DNA of 64,000 bases from Costus lasius (taxonomy: Eukaryota; Streptophyta; Magnoliopsida; Zingiberales; Costaceae): assembly GCA_027563935.2 (NCBI GenBank), contig CM050446.2:24121501-24185500 (forward strand). The letters are read 5' to 3'. Below the pieces are notes generated by a model. It saw only the letters and a program-made list of their open reading frames with translations, ran no database searches and was not told the DNA's origin. Position 1 is the first letter of the stretch. Each line of letters opens with the position of its first letter. The translations under genes were made by a program, and so were the position numbers. Positions 11,364 through 23,669 of this stretch are shown piece after piece.

Positions 11364-11670
11364 AGTCTGCTGGATTGCCCAGGTGAAGGGGAATCGCACG
11401 GGTTGGCGATTGGCAAGGACTGCCTACCAGAAATTAGTGCTTGTACTCTCTGTGCATCTTATCTCGCCTGAGCGGGACGCGGAGACCAAGTATGAAATCT
11501 GGATCCCATCTCACTAAAAGAGTTCCACTCTTTCGGGCTGTTTTGCTGGATTTTTCAGCCAGATAAAATAGTGAGAAAAAGAATCTTTCTTAAGTCCTGG
11601 ATTGATTCTATACATTGATACTGACCTTGCTGTTCTTGCATTGTTGTAGATTCCTGCAGCAACGAACACC

Positions 11671-14600
11671 ATGAGCTTCAATGTGCGATCCCTACTGGAA
11701 AGGGAGAAGTTTGCTGGGCCAAACTTCTCAGACTGGTTCGGACACCTTAAGATCGTTCTTAAGGCAGAGAGGAAACTGTATGTCCTCGAGACGGCTGTGC
11801 CGCCTCAACCCGCTGCGAACGCCGCAAGGGCGGTTCGTGATGCTTATGAAAAGCACGTCAATGATAGCATTGATGTCGCTTGCCTGATGCTAGCGTCTAT
11901 GACGCCACCGCTGCAGCGTCAGCATGAGGATATGTCGGCTATAGAAATTATAGCGAACCTCAAGATGCTGTATGCTGCACAGGCGAGGACAGAACGCTAT
12001 AATCTGACAAAGCTTTTCTTTCAGAGCAAACTGGCTGAAGGGAGCCCAGTGGGAGCTCACGTGCTCAAGATGATTGGGCACAAGGAGGCTCTGGAGAAAC
12101 TGGGGCATACCATCAACCAGGAGCTTGCTGTAGACATTATTCTGCAGTCTCTCCCGCCCTCTTTCGATGCGTTCATTATTAATTTTAATATGAACAAGAT
12201 CGATTGTACTCCGGCAGAGCTGCTGAATATGCTCTTGACAACTGAGGAGACTCTGAAGGGAAAGCCTTCAACCTCTGTCTTAATGGTTCCTTCTAGGAAC
12301 AAGAAGAAGGGGAAGAAGGGCAAAGCCCCTGTCAAGAACTACAGTAAGGCTCTGAAACAAAAGGTTAAGCGGTCGAAGGACAACAGGTGTTTCCACTGTG
12401 GCCAGCTGGGTCACTGGAAAAAGGACTGTAAAGCGCTCCAAGGAGATAAGAGGGGAAGCATCGCTTCTGGCTCAGGTATATATGTGACTGAGGTCATGTT
12501 ATCTTCTTCTTCTATTTCATGGGTGTTGGACACTGCATGTGGAGTTCACATTTGTTCAAATGTGCAGGAACTCAAGAGAAGAAGGCAGGTGGGACAGCAT
12601 GAGGTAGACCTACGCGTTGGAAATGGGGCACGGGTTACTGCTGTTGCTGTAGGAGACTATTTCATTTCTTTACCATCTGGCATTGTATTGGAATTAAACA
12701 ATTGTTATTTTGTACCCAGTATAACCAAGAATATTATCTCTATTCCTGCTCTTGTCAGGAAAGGATTTGCCTTTGAATGCAATATTTCAAAGTGTGTTTT
12801 ATCTTTAGATAATATTGTTTATGCAACTGGTTCAATTAACAATGGGTTATACATGTTGGACATGGAAAGTTCTATACAAAGTGTTGATATTAAGAAAGCC
12901 AAGTATGCTGAAGACAGCACCTTGTTATGGCATAGTCGTTTAGGCCATATTAACAAGAAGCGCATTAAGCGGTTGCATGATCATGGACTGCTGGGATCAT
13001 TCTCCTATGAGGAGATTGATACATGCAAAGCTTGTTTGATGGGTAAAATGACGAAGTCACCTTTTCCTATAAAGGTCAAAGGGCTTCAGGTTTACTTAAC
13101 CTTATACACAGTGATGTGTGTGGGCCGTTTAGTAAACATGCCAGAGGTGGCTATCAGTACTTCATTACATTTACTGATGATTTCAGTAGATATGGTTATG
13201 TCTATCTAATGAGACATAAGAGTGAATCCTTTGACAAGTTCAAAGAGTTCAAGAATGAAGTATAGAATCAGCTAGGCCGAAATATCAAGGCACTTCGTTC
13301 TGATCGAGGTGGAGAATACTTGAGTCATGCGTTTACTGACTATCTAAAAGAGTGTGGGATTATCTCACAGCTCACTCCGCCAGGAACACCGCAATGGAAT
13401 GGTGTGTCCGAGAGGAGAAATAGAACGTTACTTGATATGGTTCGTTCTATGATGAGTCAGGCTACTCTTCCATATTCCTTTTGGGGATTTGCACTGGAAA
13501 CAGCTGCAAAGGTACTAAACCGAGTGCCATCCAAGGCCGTTTCAAAGACGCCATATGAATTATGGTATGGGAAACAGCCGAGCTTGACATTTATCAGGAT
13601 CTGGGGTTGCGAGGCTTATGTCAAAAAGCTCGCCTCTGGGAAACTGGAGAACAGATCTGAGAAATGCGTCTTTGTCGGTTACCCTAAGGAAACTAAGGGT
13701 TATTATTTCTACGATCCCAAAGAGAACAAAGTATTTGTTGCTCGGACGGCCATATTTCTTGAGAAGGAGTTTCTTCTGCAAGAAGCCAGTGGGAGAGAAA
13801 TAAAGCTGGATGAGAATCCAGAGGAAGGACAAAGTAGTCAAGCACAGTTGGATGAGCCTGAGCCGGTGGATCAAGTTATTGAACAACCTGAGGCTCAGAT
13901 ATCACGGGAACCGCGAAGATCGGGAAGGATCCGTCGTCAGCCTGAGCGCTATGACGGAGTCTACATCATTGATAATGATGAACCCCTTACTTATGCGGAT
14001 GCGGTCAGTGGACCGGAGTCAGCTAGATGGCTTGAAGCTATGCGAGCCGAGATGGACTCCATGTCAGATAACCAAGTCTGGGATTTGGTTGATCCGCCTC
14101 CGGGAGTAATCCCTATAGGCTGTAAATGGATCTTCAAGAAGAAGATTGACATGGATGGTAACGTGGTTACCTATAAAGGCAGGCTAGTTGCGAAAGGTTT
14201 CAAACAAATCTACGGGATAGATTATGATGAAACTTTCTCTCCTGTAGCCATGTTCAAGTCTCTTCGGATTCTTTTCGCGATAGCAGCATATTACGATTAT
14301 GAGATCTGGCAGATGGATGTGAAAACAGCTTTCCTTAATGGAAATCTGGATGAGGATGTGTATATGACACAACCTGAAGGTTTCACTAATCCATCAGATC
14401 GTCATAAAATATGCAAACTAAAGAAGTCCATTTATGGACTGAAACAAGCATCTAGAAGCTGGAATATTCGTTTTGATGAATCAATCTCTGAGTTTGGTTT
14501 CATCAAGAACGAGGACGACCCGTGTGTGTATAAGAGGTTTAGTGGGAGCGTGATTACATTCCTAGTCCTCTACGTCGATGACATCTTGATCATTGGAAAT

Positions 14601-15503
14601 GATATTCCAGAAATGCATGCGGTTAAGGCATGGCTAAGGAAATGTTTCCAGATGAAAGATTTAGGAGAAGCAGCCTATGTATTAGGTGTGAAGATCTACA
14701 GGGATAGATCTAAGAGGCTTCTCGGGCTGTGCCAGAGTACTTACATCGATAAAGTCCTGGAGAGATTCCATTTAGAGAATTCTAAAAGAGGATATCTTCC
14801 AGTCAGACATGGTCTGAATCTTTCGAAGAGTCAGCGTCCACAAACACAGACTGAGAAAGATGAAATGGACAATACGCCTTATGCTTCGGCTATTGGGTCC
14901 ATAATGTATGCGATGTTGTGTACTCGCCCTGACGTCGCTTACGGGTTAAGCGTGACCAGTCGGTTCCAAAGTAATCCAGGTATGGCGCACTGGATTGCAG
15001 TCAAGAACATTATAAAATATCTGCGGAGGACCAAAGATATGTTCTTGATATATGGTGGTCAGGAAGAACTCAGTATAGAAGGATATACTGACGCTTCGTT
15101 CCAGTCGGACCAGGATGATTTCCGATCGCAATCAGGCTATGTTTTTAGCTTGAATGGTGGAGCGGTGGTGTGGAAAAGTTTCAAATAGTCAACTGTTGCT
15201 GATTCCACAACAGAAGCCGAGTATGTTGCAGCCTCGGAAGCATCCAAGGAGGCAGTGTGGATTCGTAAGTTCGTGAGAGAACTTGGTGTTGTTCCTTCGA
15301 GTGTCGATCCTTTGGTTATCTTCTGTGATAACACTGGAGCCATCGCACAAGCAAAGGAACCACGGTCGCACCAGAAGTCCAAGCACATACAGAGACGGTT
15401 TCACTTGATCCGGGAGATCATAGATCGTGGCGAGATCAAAATATGCAAGGTTCATACAGACGACAATCTGGCTGACCCGCTTACCAAGCCTCTGGCGCAG
15501 TAG
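11671..15503 (+). pseudogene. gag-pol: Cop-2 gag-pol polyprotein, disrupted
   Basis: The frame starts at the ATG at 11671 (MSFNVRSLLEREKF). Gag is followed by a CCHC zinc knuckle (C240, C243, H248, C253), a protease with DTA at 287-289 (WVLDTACGVH), and the integrase HHCC finger (H421, H425, C452, C455). The integrase catalytic codons are Asp 13113, Asp 13302 and Glu 13410. RT has QMDVKTAFLNG (Asp codon 14316) and YVDD at 14571-14582. RNase H has GYTDASF and TTEAEY and ends near KPLAQ at 15503. Three lesions are visible: an apparent 1-base loss in an A-run at 13071-13073, TAG at 13263-13265, and TAG at 15186-15188. Other motifs look intact, consistent with a recent insertion whose source may have used helper proteins or been intact. 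Confidence 0.93.
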
Positions 15504-15559
15504 AAGCATGAGAAGCACTGTAAGAATATGGGTTTGAGATTTCTCAACCATTAGATTAA

Positions 15560-15574
15560 GTGCAAGTGGGAGAT
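15560..15574 (+). other. Polypurine tract of Cop-2
   Basis: GCAAGTGGGAGAT lies directly before the 3' LTR start at 15575, where the plus-strand primer tract is expected. It is only about 60 bp downstream of the end of RNase H. Confidence 0.75.
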
Positions 15575-17283
15575 TGTTGGGGTATGCCCTTAAGGCTAAT
15601 GTTTGAGGCCTTGGGATTGTAACAGTATCATGTAATAAACTCTTAAGTTTATAAAGGCATGGTTGTTATTCAGATTGTTACCTTGTCTGCTGTAATAAGT
15701 GTACTTCTGATTAATGTCTCAATGCTGTTCAGCTAGGCTGACATGCTAAAAGTCCTTAGTCGATATATCTTGGTGAACATGAGACAGCCTTGATATGATT
15801 GAGACTAATATGAATTCTAATCTTATAGGATGCTTCGAGCATGGAATAAGATGTAGACTCATGGGTACATTGGATGTACTGGACAGACCCTTCTAGGACA
15901 TTCAATTGCTTGTCACAATGTGAATGATCCTTGATTGCAACAAGTGGCACATGTCCTCTGACTTGAGATCACTTGTGTTTCTAAATGATGATTGTCATTG
16001 TTTTGAGGTAGTTCAATATCATTTGAAACATAATGGTTATAGACTATCTTGGATAATGATCATGAGTCAGGTTAGGGCACTAGTGATAGATAGAGGATTG
16101 CCGTCTCCTTGTTGAAGGAGTGTGGTGTTCTATAGGGGCCCCCTAGATGAGATGATTGAGAAAGTGTATGGCCATACCCAGGTGACTATGTGCATCTGAT
16201 CTAATCATGCTCATCATATTGGAGTCACAAGCTTGACCTGCTTGTCCAATGAGAACATCCAGTGGCAAAGGATACATGCATGCCTTGTGAAGTGGATTCA
16301 CACTTGTGCTATGGTTTGGGTGTAGTCTTGGAAGACTCTTTCCTTTATATCGGGAGACAGTGATGTGTTGCTAGATACCCCTCACTGATCGTGATAATGT
16401 AAGTTATTGTTACCGACATTTAAAGGAAACCCTTAGGGTCGCACAATTTGATGATATGGCTTACTTGAGTCAGATCGTGTGGACTGAATTGTTTGGGTTC
16501 AGTTTAAAGGGCTTTAATCTCTGATTGTAAGTGAGATCTGGTCTGATCATGTTTGATTGATTAGGGCTTGAGATCGGTAAGCTTCGATTGAGAGAGATGA
16601 TGCTAGATCGGTGAGATCAAGAGCATCATGAGATGAACGGTTAGATTGGAAACCTTAGGGTTTAGTTGATCTAGACCGATTGGCTTGGGCTGGCTTGGTT
16701 TGGCCTTTGGACCGAACACATTTACTTTGAACCGGTTCAAGAGCTTGAACGTATGGTTCATTGTTTTGGCGTTTTGATCGATTTAGTGATCATGAACGCA
16801 TGGCTTAATGGATTTTCCAATTTTGGAAAGTCATTTAGCGCATGTTCCCTTGAACGCCAAATGACTTGAACGCTCCATTCAACTCTTGTCTCCTTGCTCT
16901 TGCTTGACGAGACTTTGGCGTGGAGAAGGCGAGGTCTTGGTGGAGGTTCGGCAACCCTAGACATCATCTCTCATTTCCTTACCATACGAGAGGGACCCTT
17001 GAAGGACCTTGCTAGCACAAGGATCTCCAAGGAGCAAGCACATCATCTTGTGTGCGTCAACTAGGGAGAAGATCCCTTTCGATCTTTCTCTTCCAAGTCG
17101 CCATCTTCCTCATGGCTTTGGTATGGATCTAAACTTCATCAAGTTGATCATATTATCTTGCTAAGATCCATGAAAAACCCTTGCTTCCGCTTGCAATTTT
17201 TATGCGCCACCCTTAAGGGTTTTTCGCCCCCCTCTTGAAAGGGGTTTCATCTGCTTGCGCTCCCCCTTGAAGGGGACTCTTCA
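15575..17283 (+). repeat. Cop-2 3' LTR, 1709 bp
   Basis: This is the second copy of the LTR at 8162-9869, with one extra base in a GGCTTGGTTTGG stretch and about four substitutions. It is followed at once by the target copy GGTCA. Confidence 0.95.
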
Positions 17284-17288
17284 GGTCA
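17284..17288. repeat. Target-site duplication of Cop-2, right copy (GGTCA)
   Basis: Matches 8157-8161 exactly; the A1 sequence resumes after it. Confidence 0.95.
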
Positions 17289-18085
17289 TGACTTCCATCG
17301 TTCCCCGGTCATGATTTCCTCGTGAAATCCTTTATTATTATTTACGGCCGTGGCTCTAATGTCTTCATTGCCATAATGTCCTCGGTGAATTTTCTGATGT
17401 TTGAGTCGAGTGAGAATCACGGTCGAGATTTTTATCAGGACCCGCCTGTGATTTTGGGGAAACTGATGGAAAATGCCTCCCCTTACTGCATTAGTTTGCG
17501 ATATCCCTGTGTCATTACAATTCAAGTAAAAACATCAATATCCGCCACTAAATGGTTAGGGAAATATCAAACAATGCAAGTAAATGGAAGGGGCACAACA
17601 AGTCCTCAAATGTTGTTTTCAACTTTCATTAGAATCAATCTGCAATGCTGAGATAAATAAAATCAATTCATGGATGTACATTATGCTTTCAAATTCAAAG
17701 ATCATTAGAAATCAATTAGTGAAGTTGCAGTGCATTTGGTTTCCCAACAGAACAGCTGAAACTTGTTAAATGTTGGTAGAATTGGCATTCGGAATTTATA
17801 GTCATCAACGTCATAGTTCATGTGCGCTCCCTGCGAGAATATCATCATTGTTAAACATCAAAATTATGCGTCAGAACGAAATGACTACAACTAAGAGATG
17901 AAATTCAAACTCATAAGGTTCAAAACATTCTAAGGCTAGTCGGTGTATCCTATCATGCGATTACTAAGATTTTAACGCTAATTATCAAAAGAGCTTCTAA
18001 GGATATGCAAACTAACTGAAACTTTAACAAAACATGAAAACGAAAAAGGGAAAATGCTGAAAATAATTTTAACTAAAGTAAGATG
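17289..18085 (-). other. A1 pol-env spacer, right part
   Basis: This is the continuation of the spacer broken by Cop-2. At 17289-17456 it carries more of the CCCGGTCATGATTT and ACGGCCGTGG motifs. The remainder to 18085 is AT-rich, with no ORF that I recognise. Confidence 0.6.
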
Positions 18086-18136
18086 CTTGGGTTGCCTCCC
18101 AAGAAGCGCTGATTTAATGGTCCGTCAGCTTGACCA
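18086..18136 (-). other. Conserved double hairpin just after A1 pol
   Basis: Hairpin 1 is CTTGGG (18086-18091) with CCCAAG (18098-18103), loop of six bases. Hairpin 2 is TGGTC (18118-18122) with GACCA (18132-18136). They lie just downstream of the pol stop at 18146. The same pair of hairpins follows pol, or the substitute ORF, in B1, B2, B3, C1 and C2. AGCGCTTCTTGGGAGGCAAC (element sense) is a sequence often seen after pol in plant gypsy elements. Confidence 0.7.
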
Positions 18137-18145
18137 CAGTCAATG

Positions 18146-21100
18146 TCATTCCGGTGAAGGAGGGTCCGTGAGGAGGAATGCAGTGTCCTTCGGTATCAGT
18201 TCATGGGAGACGTAGTGCTTGAGTCTCTGTCCGTTAACTTTGAATGTACTAGTTGATTCTCGGAAGATGTCTACAGCACCGTGAGGGTAAACTTTTTGTA
18301 TTATATATGGTCCTGTCCATTTGGTTCGAAGCTTCCCAGGAAAAAAGTTTGATCCTGGAGTTAAACAATAGTACCAATTCACCTTCGCGAAATTCCCTCT
18401 TCATAATTCTTTGATCGTGCCATCTTTTGGTGCATTCTTTATAGATCATGGCGTTCTCATAGGCTTCCTGTCTAAATTCATCAAGCTCATTCAGTTGAAG
18501 CTTTCTAGCCTTTCCGGCTTGGTATCCATCAAAATTCAGTCGTCGTATCGCCCAATAAGCTTTGTATTCGATTTCAAGTGGTAAATGACATGATTTACCA
18601 TATATTAGCTGAAATGGGGACATAACAATTCGAGTTTTGAATACCGTATGGTATGCCCATAAAGCATCGTCAAGTTTAAGTGACCAATCGGTGCGAGTGC
18701 GCGATACCGTTTTCTCAAGTATGTGCTTAATCTCCCTGTTTGATATTTCAACTTGTCCGCTGGTTTGAGGGTGGTAAGTAGTGGAAATTTTGTGTAATAC
18801 TTCATATCTCTTGAGAAGTGATTCAAATCCTCGCTCAATAAAATGAGATTCGCCATCGCTGATTACCACGCGAGGCGTTCCAAATCGTGGGAGTATTAAC
18901 TTCTTGAAAAATCTAGTGACCACCTTTGAATCATTTGTTGGTGCGGCTAAGGCTTCTACCCACTTGGAAACATAATTGACTCCGACTAAAATGAATTTGT
19001 TACCACAAGAAGGTGGGAATGGACCCATAAAGTCAATCCCCCATATGTCGAAAATTTCGATTTCAAGGATGGTATTCAGAGGCATCTCATTCCTTCGTGA
19101 TATTCCACCCATCCGTTGGCAACGATCACAAGACTGTACATAGTCTCTTGCGTCTCTGAATAAAGTTGGCCAAAAGAAACCACACTGGAGAATCTTATGC
19201 GCTGTCTTCTTGCCACTGAAGTGCCCTCCATAAGAAGAAGAACGACATTAGAATAGGACATCTGGAATCTCTTCTTCCGGTAAACATCTTCGAATGATAC
19301 AATCAGCACAACGCTTAAACAAGAGTGGTTCGTCCCAATAATAGTGCTTTGCCATAGACATAAATTTCCTTCGCTGTTGGTACGTGAGCTTCGGAGGCAT
19401 AATACCTGCTGCCAAGTAATTTACCAAATCGGCATACCATGGTGCTTTCACAGCGGTGATAGCTAATAAATTTTCGTCTGGGAATGCATCGTCAATTTCT
19501 TCTTCCAAACTGTTCTCGGGAATAGATATCAGACGGGAGAGATGGTCTGCTACCAAATTATCGGCTCCCTTCTTATCTTTGATCTCAACATCAAATTCTT
19601 GTAGTAGCAGTATCCACCTGATTAGCCGTGGTTTAGCGTCTTTCTTTGTCATGAGATATCAGATCGCCACATGATCTATATAAACAATAACATGTGAGTT
19701 AACCAGATATGATCGAAATTTATCAAAAGCGAAAACTACAGCTAGGAGTTCTTTTTCGGTTGTGGCATAATTGCTCTGTGCTCCGTCCAGTGTTCGACTG
19801 GCGTAGTAAATGACATGTGTTCGGTTGTCTTTCCGCTGTCCCAATACAGCTCCTACTGCATAGTCGCTAGCATCGCACATAATTTCGAAGGCAGCGACCA
19901 GTCCGGAGGTTGTATTATTGGAGCAGAGATCAATGCCTTTTTCAATTGTTGAAATGCATCCATGCAATTCTGGTCAAAAACAAATGAAACATCCTTAGCA
20001 AGTAACGATGTTAAAGGCCTAGAGATTTTAGAAAAATTTTCAATGAAACGCCTGTAAAACCCTGCATGGCCCAAGAAACTTCTTATTCCTCTGACAGAGT
20101 TTGGAGGCGGCATTCTCTCTATCACACTGATTTTTTGCTTTATCAACTTCGATACTGCGCTCCGATATCAAATGACCAAGAACGATCCCTTCCTTTACCA
20201 TAAAGTGACATTTCTCCCAATTTAACACCAGGCTCGTCTCTTCACAACGCTGCAAAACACGGGACAAATTAGATAAACAAGAGTCAAAACTAGACCCATA
20301 TACCGAAAAATCATCCATGAAGACGTCCATGATGTTTTCAATGAAATCGGAGAAGATAGCCATCATGCATTGCTAGAATGTACCTAGCGCATTACATAAG
20401 CCAAACGGTATACGACGATAAGCGAAAGTACCGAAGGGACATGTAAATGTGGTTTTCTCTTGGTCGTCCGGATGTATCGGTATTTGGAAAAATCCTGAAT
20501 ATCCATCCAAGAAACAAAAATAAGAGTTAGTGGCTAATATTTCAAGCATTTGATCAATAAAGGGGAGAGGAAAGTGATCCTTGCGGGTAGCTTTGTTCAA
20601 TTTTCGATAATCGATACACATGCGCCACCGGGTAATGGTTCTCTACGGGATCAATTCATTATTTTCATTTTTTACCACCGTTATTCCTCCTTTCTTTGGT
20701 ACCACATGTACCGGACTTACCCATTGGCTATCCGAAATGGGGTAGATGACCCCAGCATCTAATAGTTTTAAAATTTCTTTCTTAACCACCTCTTTCAAAT
20801 TCGGATTCAAACGTCTCTGGTATTCGATAGATGGTTTGCTGTCCTCTTCGAGGTGTATCCTGTGCATGCATAAAGAAGGGTTAATACCTTTTATATCATC
20901 CAAAGTGTAGCCAATTACCTTCTTATATTGTCGAAGCTTATCTAGTAGAAGGTTCGTTTGCTTTGAATCAAGATGGTTTGCTATAATAACAGGATAAGTA
21001 GAATTCTCACCCAAAAATTCATACCTGAGGTTGCTCGGTAAGGATTTGAGTTCTAAGTTAAGTTGTTTACAGACCTCGGATGTCGGCGCAGATGGTTCCC

Positions 21101-21929
21101 CAAGTTTTTCTTCTTCTGGTTCAATGGTTGTACTCGAGTCAAGAATATCAGCATAGGCACGGACTTCTTCTTCTTGTTCTCCGTCATAGTCACCTAGCAG
21201 GCATAATTCGAGAGGGTCGACGTTTGCTCGAGGGACGTAAGACGGGTCAAATTCATCGTCGACGACTCCGATACTATAGTAGGAATCTGCAAAACGAGGT
21301 TTCTTTAAGCTCTCGGTAATATCAAATTTAACCGTGTCTTCACCTACGCGAAGTGTTAACTTCCCATTTTTAACGTCGATTAGAGCACCGGCAGTGGCCA
21401 AAAATGGTTTGCCCAGTATGATAGGAAGTTTGGAGTCTTCTTCCATCTCAAGTACAACAAAATCAGCTGGAATAAAAAATTTACCGACCTTTATTGGCAC
21501 GTCCTCTAAAATTCCTACCGGATGTCGTACGGAACGGTCGGCCAATTGCAAAGAGATGTTCATCGGCTTCAAGTCTCCAATATCCAGTTTCTTGCAAAGA
21601 GAGAGCGGCATCAGACTTACACTGGCTCCAAGATCGCATAAAGCACGGTCGAAAGGAGTGTCTCCGATCAGGCATTAAATGGTAAAGCTGCCTGGGTCTT
21701 TCAACTTTGGCGGTAACTTGTTTTGGATGATTGCGCTGCATTCCTCAGTTAACGCCACTGTCCCGTGTTCTTCCATTTTTCTTTTATTTGACAGGATTTC
21801 TTTCAAAAACTTAGCATAGGATGGTATTTGTGATAAAGCATCAGTAAATGGTATATTAATATACAGTTTCTTCAAAATTTCTAAAAATTTACCGAATTGA
21901 TGATCGAGTTTTGCTTTTGCCAATCTCTA
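18146..21929 (-). pseudogene. pol: A1 pol: protease, RT, RNase H, integrase (disrupted)
   Basis: On the minus strand the domains run in gypsy order. Protease has ALCDLGASVSLMP (active-site DLGAS) near 21640. RT has CIDYRKLNKATRKDHFPLPF, FGLCNA and VFMDDFSVYG with the FMDD catalytic site near 20300. RNase H has FEIMCDASDYAVGAVLGQ and the HLSRL region near 19550. Integrase has a CQR zinc-finger region, [18 protein letters not shown] and a downstream Glu in VEISNREIK. It ends in TDPPSPE at 18146. Breaks include TAG at 20373-20375 in RT, a stop near 21675 just before protease, TAG at 21927-21929 and several frame changes, so no full polyprotein is made. The Athila assignment is secure from the RT wording and the gene order. 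Confidence 0.92.
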
Positions 21930-23512
21930 GGGAAATAGAATTGGCAGTTTGTAGGGTGGTGGAGGCACATAAACAGGTTCTGTTTCTTTCATTTGTGGTT
22001 CACTCTCAACAGGTTCATTTGGTTCTTCGGATTTAGGGGTTCTGATCTCATTCTCACAATGGTCGTCATTTGGCATTTCTAGTTCCTCAAGCTGCTTGCC
22101 ACTACGTGTGGTAATAGCTTTACAATGTTCTTTGGGATTCGTCTCAGGCTGTCCATTAATCTGCCCGGCGGTCTAGTGGATGTACTAGTCTGTTGGGCTA
22201 TTTGGTTTTCCATTATCTTCTGGTTTGTGGTTAGGTTTTTGATTGCCTCTAACATGCAGTCCATTGCTTTTGTTTGCGCTGACATGAAGCTGTCAAAGCG
22301 CGATTCGAAGGTTTGTTCCTATGGTATTGTGTTGGTGCTGGGTTGTGGTGGTTGGTCAAATTATTTAGGCTGATACCCGGTATTTGACGAATGAAATCCA
22401 GGGGGTTGCCTAAAATTTGATGGTTGAGCTACATTGTTGTTTCTATAGGAAAAGTTGGGATGATTCTTTCACCCGGGGTTGTAGGTGTTAGAATAAGGGT
22501 TGTTTTGGACCCTTGAGTTAAAGTTCCCTACAGCATTTACCAAAGCGGGTGGGGTGTCTTGTGATACCATATTTCCTAATTGACAAGTGTCAGACAAGTG
22601 ACATTCTACTCCACAAATTTCACACATAGCAGTAATATGATGCATGTTCATGGAATCAAGTTTATAAGATAGTGAATCTACTTTTGCAGCAAGAGAACTA
22701 AGAGCATCAAGTTCATATTTATCGGTTTGTCGAGATGAAGTACCTCTTTCGCTCGACCATTGGTAGTGATTGAGCGCCATTTCTTCAATCAAATTATAGG
22801 CTTCATCGACAGCTTTGTTCATCAAGGCTCCTCCAGTGGCTGCATCAACTGTAAGACGAGTGTTATAAAGCAAGCCATTACAAAACGTATGTACCAGTAC
22901 CCATTTCTCGAGGCCGTGGTGAGGACAAATCCGCTGCAATTCCTTAAAGCGGTCCCATGCCTCATATAATGATTTGCCGTCTTTTTGAGAGAAATTGGTG
23001 ATCTGGTTTCTCAGTTGCGCGGTTTTGCTTGGAGGAAAGTATTTTGCGAGGAACGCATGTGAGAGTTGTTCCCATGTGGTGATTGATCCAGATGGCAATG
23101 AATGTAACCAAGCTCGCGCCCTATCTCTAAGTGAAAAAGGAAAAAGTTGTAGCCGCAGAGCGTCAGTGGTCACACTATTCATTTTAAGAGTGTCACAGTA
23201 TTCAAGAAAAATAGATAAATGCATGTTTGGATCTTCAGTCGGGGATCCACCGAATTGGATTTGTTGTAACATTGACAGAAGTGACTGTTTTATCTCAAAA
23301 TTATTCGCTTCTATTGGTGGACGTGCAATGCTAGAATGCAGTCCTTGAACATTCGGTGCAGCGAAATCACGAAGTGATTTGTTACCGTCCATGATTGATG
23401 TTTGCGAGTTCTTCTTCGGTTGGTATTTCTGAATATTTCTGCGACGCCGGAACGTTCTTTCGATTTCTGAATCAAATAGTATTGCAGGTTCCGGTCGTGG
23501 AGTTCTATACAT
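21930..23512 (-). pseudogene. gag: A1 gag (disrupted)
   Basis: The 347-residue frame 22469-23512 starts MYRTPRPEPAILFDSEIERT. A retrotransposon gag domain covers roughly residues 75-250 (ARAWLHSLPSGSITTWEQL, FLAKYFPPSK, RFKELQRICPHHGL). A CCHC knuckle follows at C297, C300, H305 and C310 (CEICGVECHLSDTC). It ends at a TGA that replaces a Trp codon in the usual NPGW context. Degenerate gag/linker sequence continues to about 21930 with further stops. The knuckle and the residues around it are the part that recurs in the non-autonomous elements B1, B2 and C2. Confidence 0.9.
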
Positions 23513-23645
23513 AAACTAAAATTCTAATAAGCAGATGTTTCGTTAAATCAAATAAGGTGCAAAAAGAAATAAAAGAAAGTATATTAACAAACAAAAAATG
23601 TCTAGTCTATTAACTTCTAAATCTTATCAATATTGCCAAAATCAG

Positions 23646-23663
23646 TCCCCGGCAACAGCGCCA
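23646..23663 (-). other. Primer-binding site of A1 (Asp tRNA)
   Basis: Minus-strand TGGCGCTGTTGCCGGGGA differs by one base from the complement of the plant Asp-tRNA 3' end (TGGCGCCGTTGCCGGGGA), the primer typical of Athila/Tat elements. It sits six bases inside the 5' LTR. Confidence 0.9.
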
Positions 23664-23669
23664 AAAACT

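Larger units (their letters stand above)
9884..11670 (+). other. Cop-2 untranslated leader, about 1.8 kb
   Basis: This long leader lies between the PBS and the gag ATG. ORFs such as 11085-11471 and 10175-10387 show no recognisable domain. A pair of similar short hairpins at 11136-11154 and 11345-11363 stands out and may be part of a packaging or dimerisation signal. No splice or second-gene evidence was seen. Confidence 0.7.
8162..17283 (+). mobile_element. Cop-2: complete young Ty1/copia element nested in A1
   Basis: Cop-2 is 9122 bp, with LTRs at 8162-9869 and 15575-17283, TG...CA ends and a perfect GGTCA duplication. It has a Met-tRNA PBS at 9872-9883, a 1.8 kb leader, gag-pol in copia order (gag, protease, integrase, RT, RNase H) and a PPT-like tract before the 3' LTR. 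By eye the LTRs differ at only about four substitutions and one 1-bp indel in ~1.7 kb, so the insertion is recent. The gag-pol frame is nevertheless broken in three places. Gag (MSFNVRSLLEREKFAGPNFSDW) and the LTR length suggest the Tork/TAR/Angela side of copia; the exact lineage is uncertain. Confidence 0.95.

Noticed and set aside
11085..11471. 128-residue ORF in the Cop-2 leader as an extra gene
   Set aside because: No recognisable domain and high Cys/Trp/Arg composition typical of chance frames; it overlaps the hairpins, which explain the sequence better.
18249..19112. Functional integrase (287-residue frame)
   Set aside because: The catalytic residues look present, but upstream and downstream frames are broken and the C-terminal part is frameshifted, so it is part of a dead pol.
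23646..23663. Part of an Asp tRNA gene
   Set aside because: Only the 3'-end complement is present, directly beside an LTR, so it is a primer-binding site. The same holds at 41422, 48781 and 62877.
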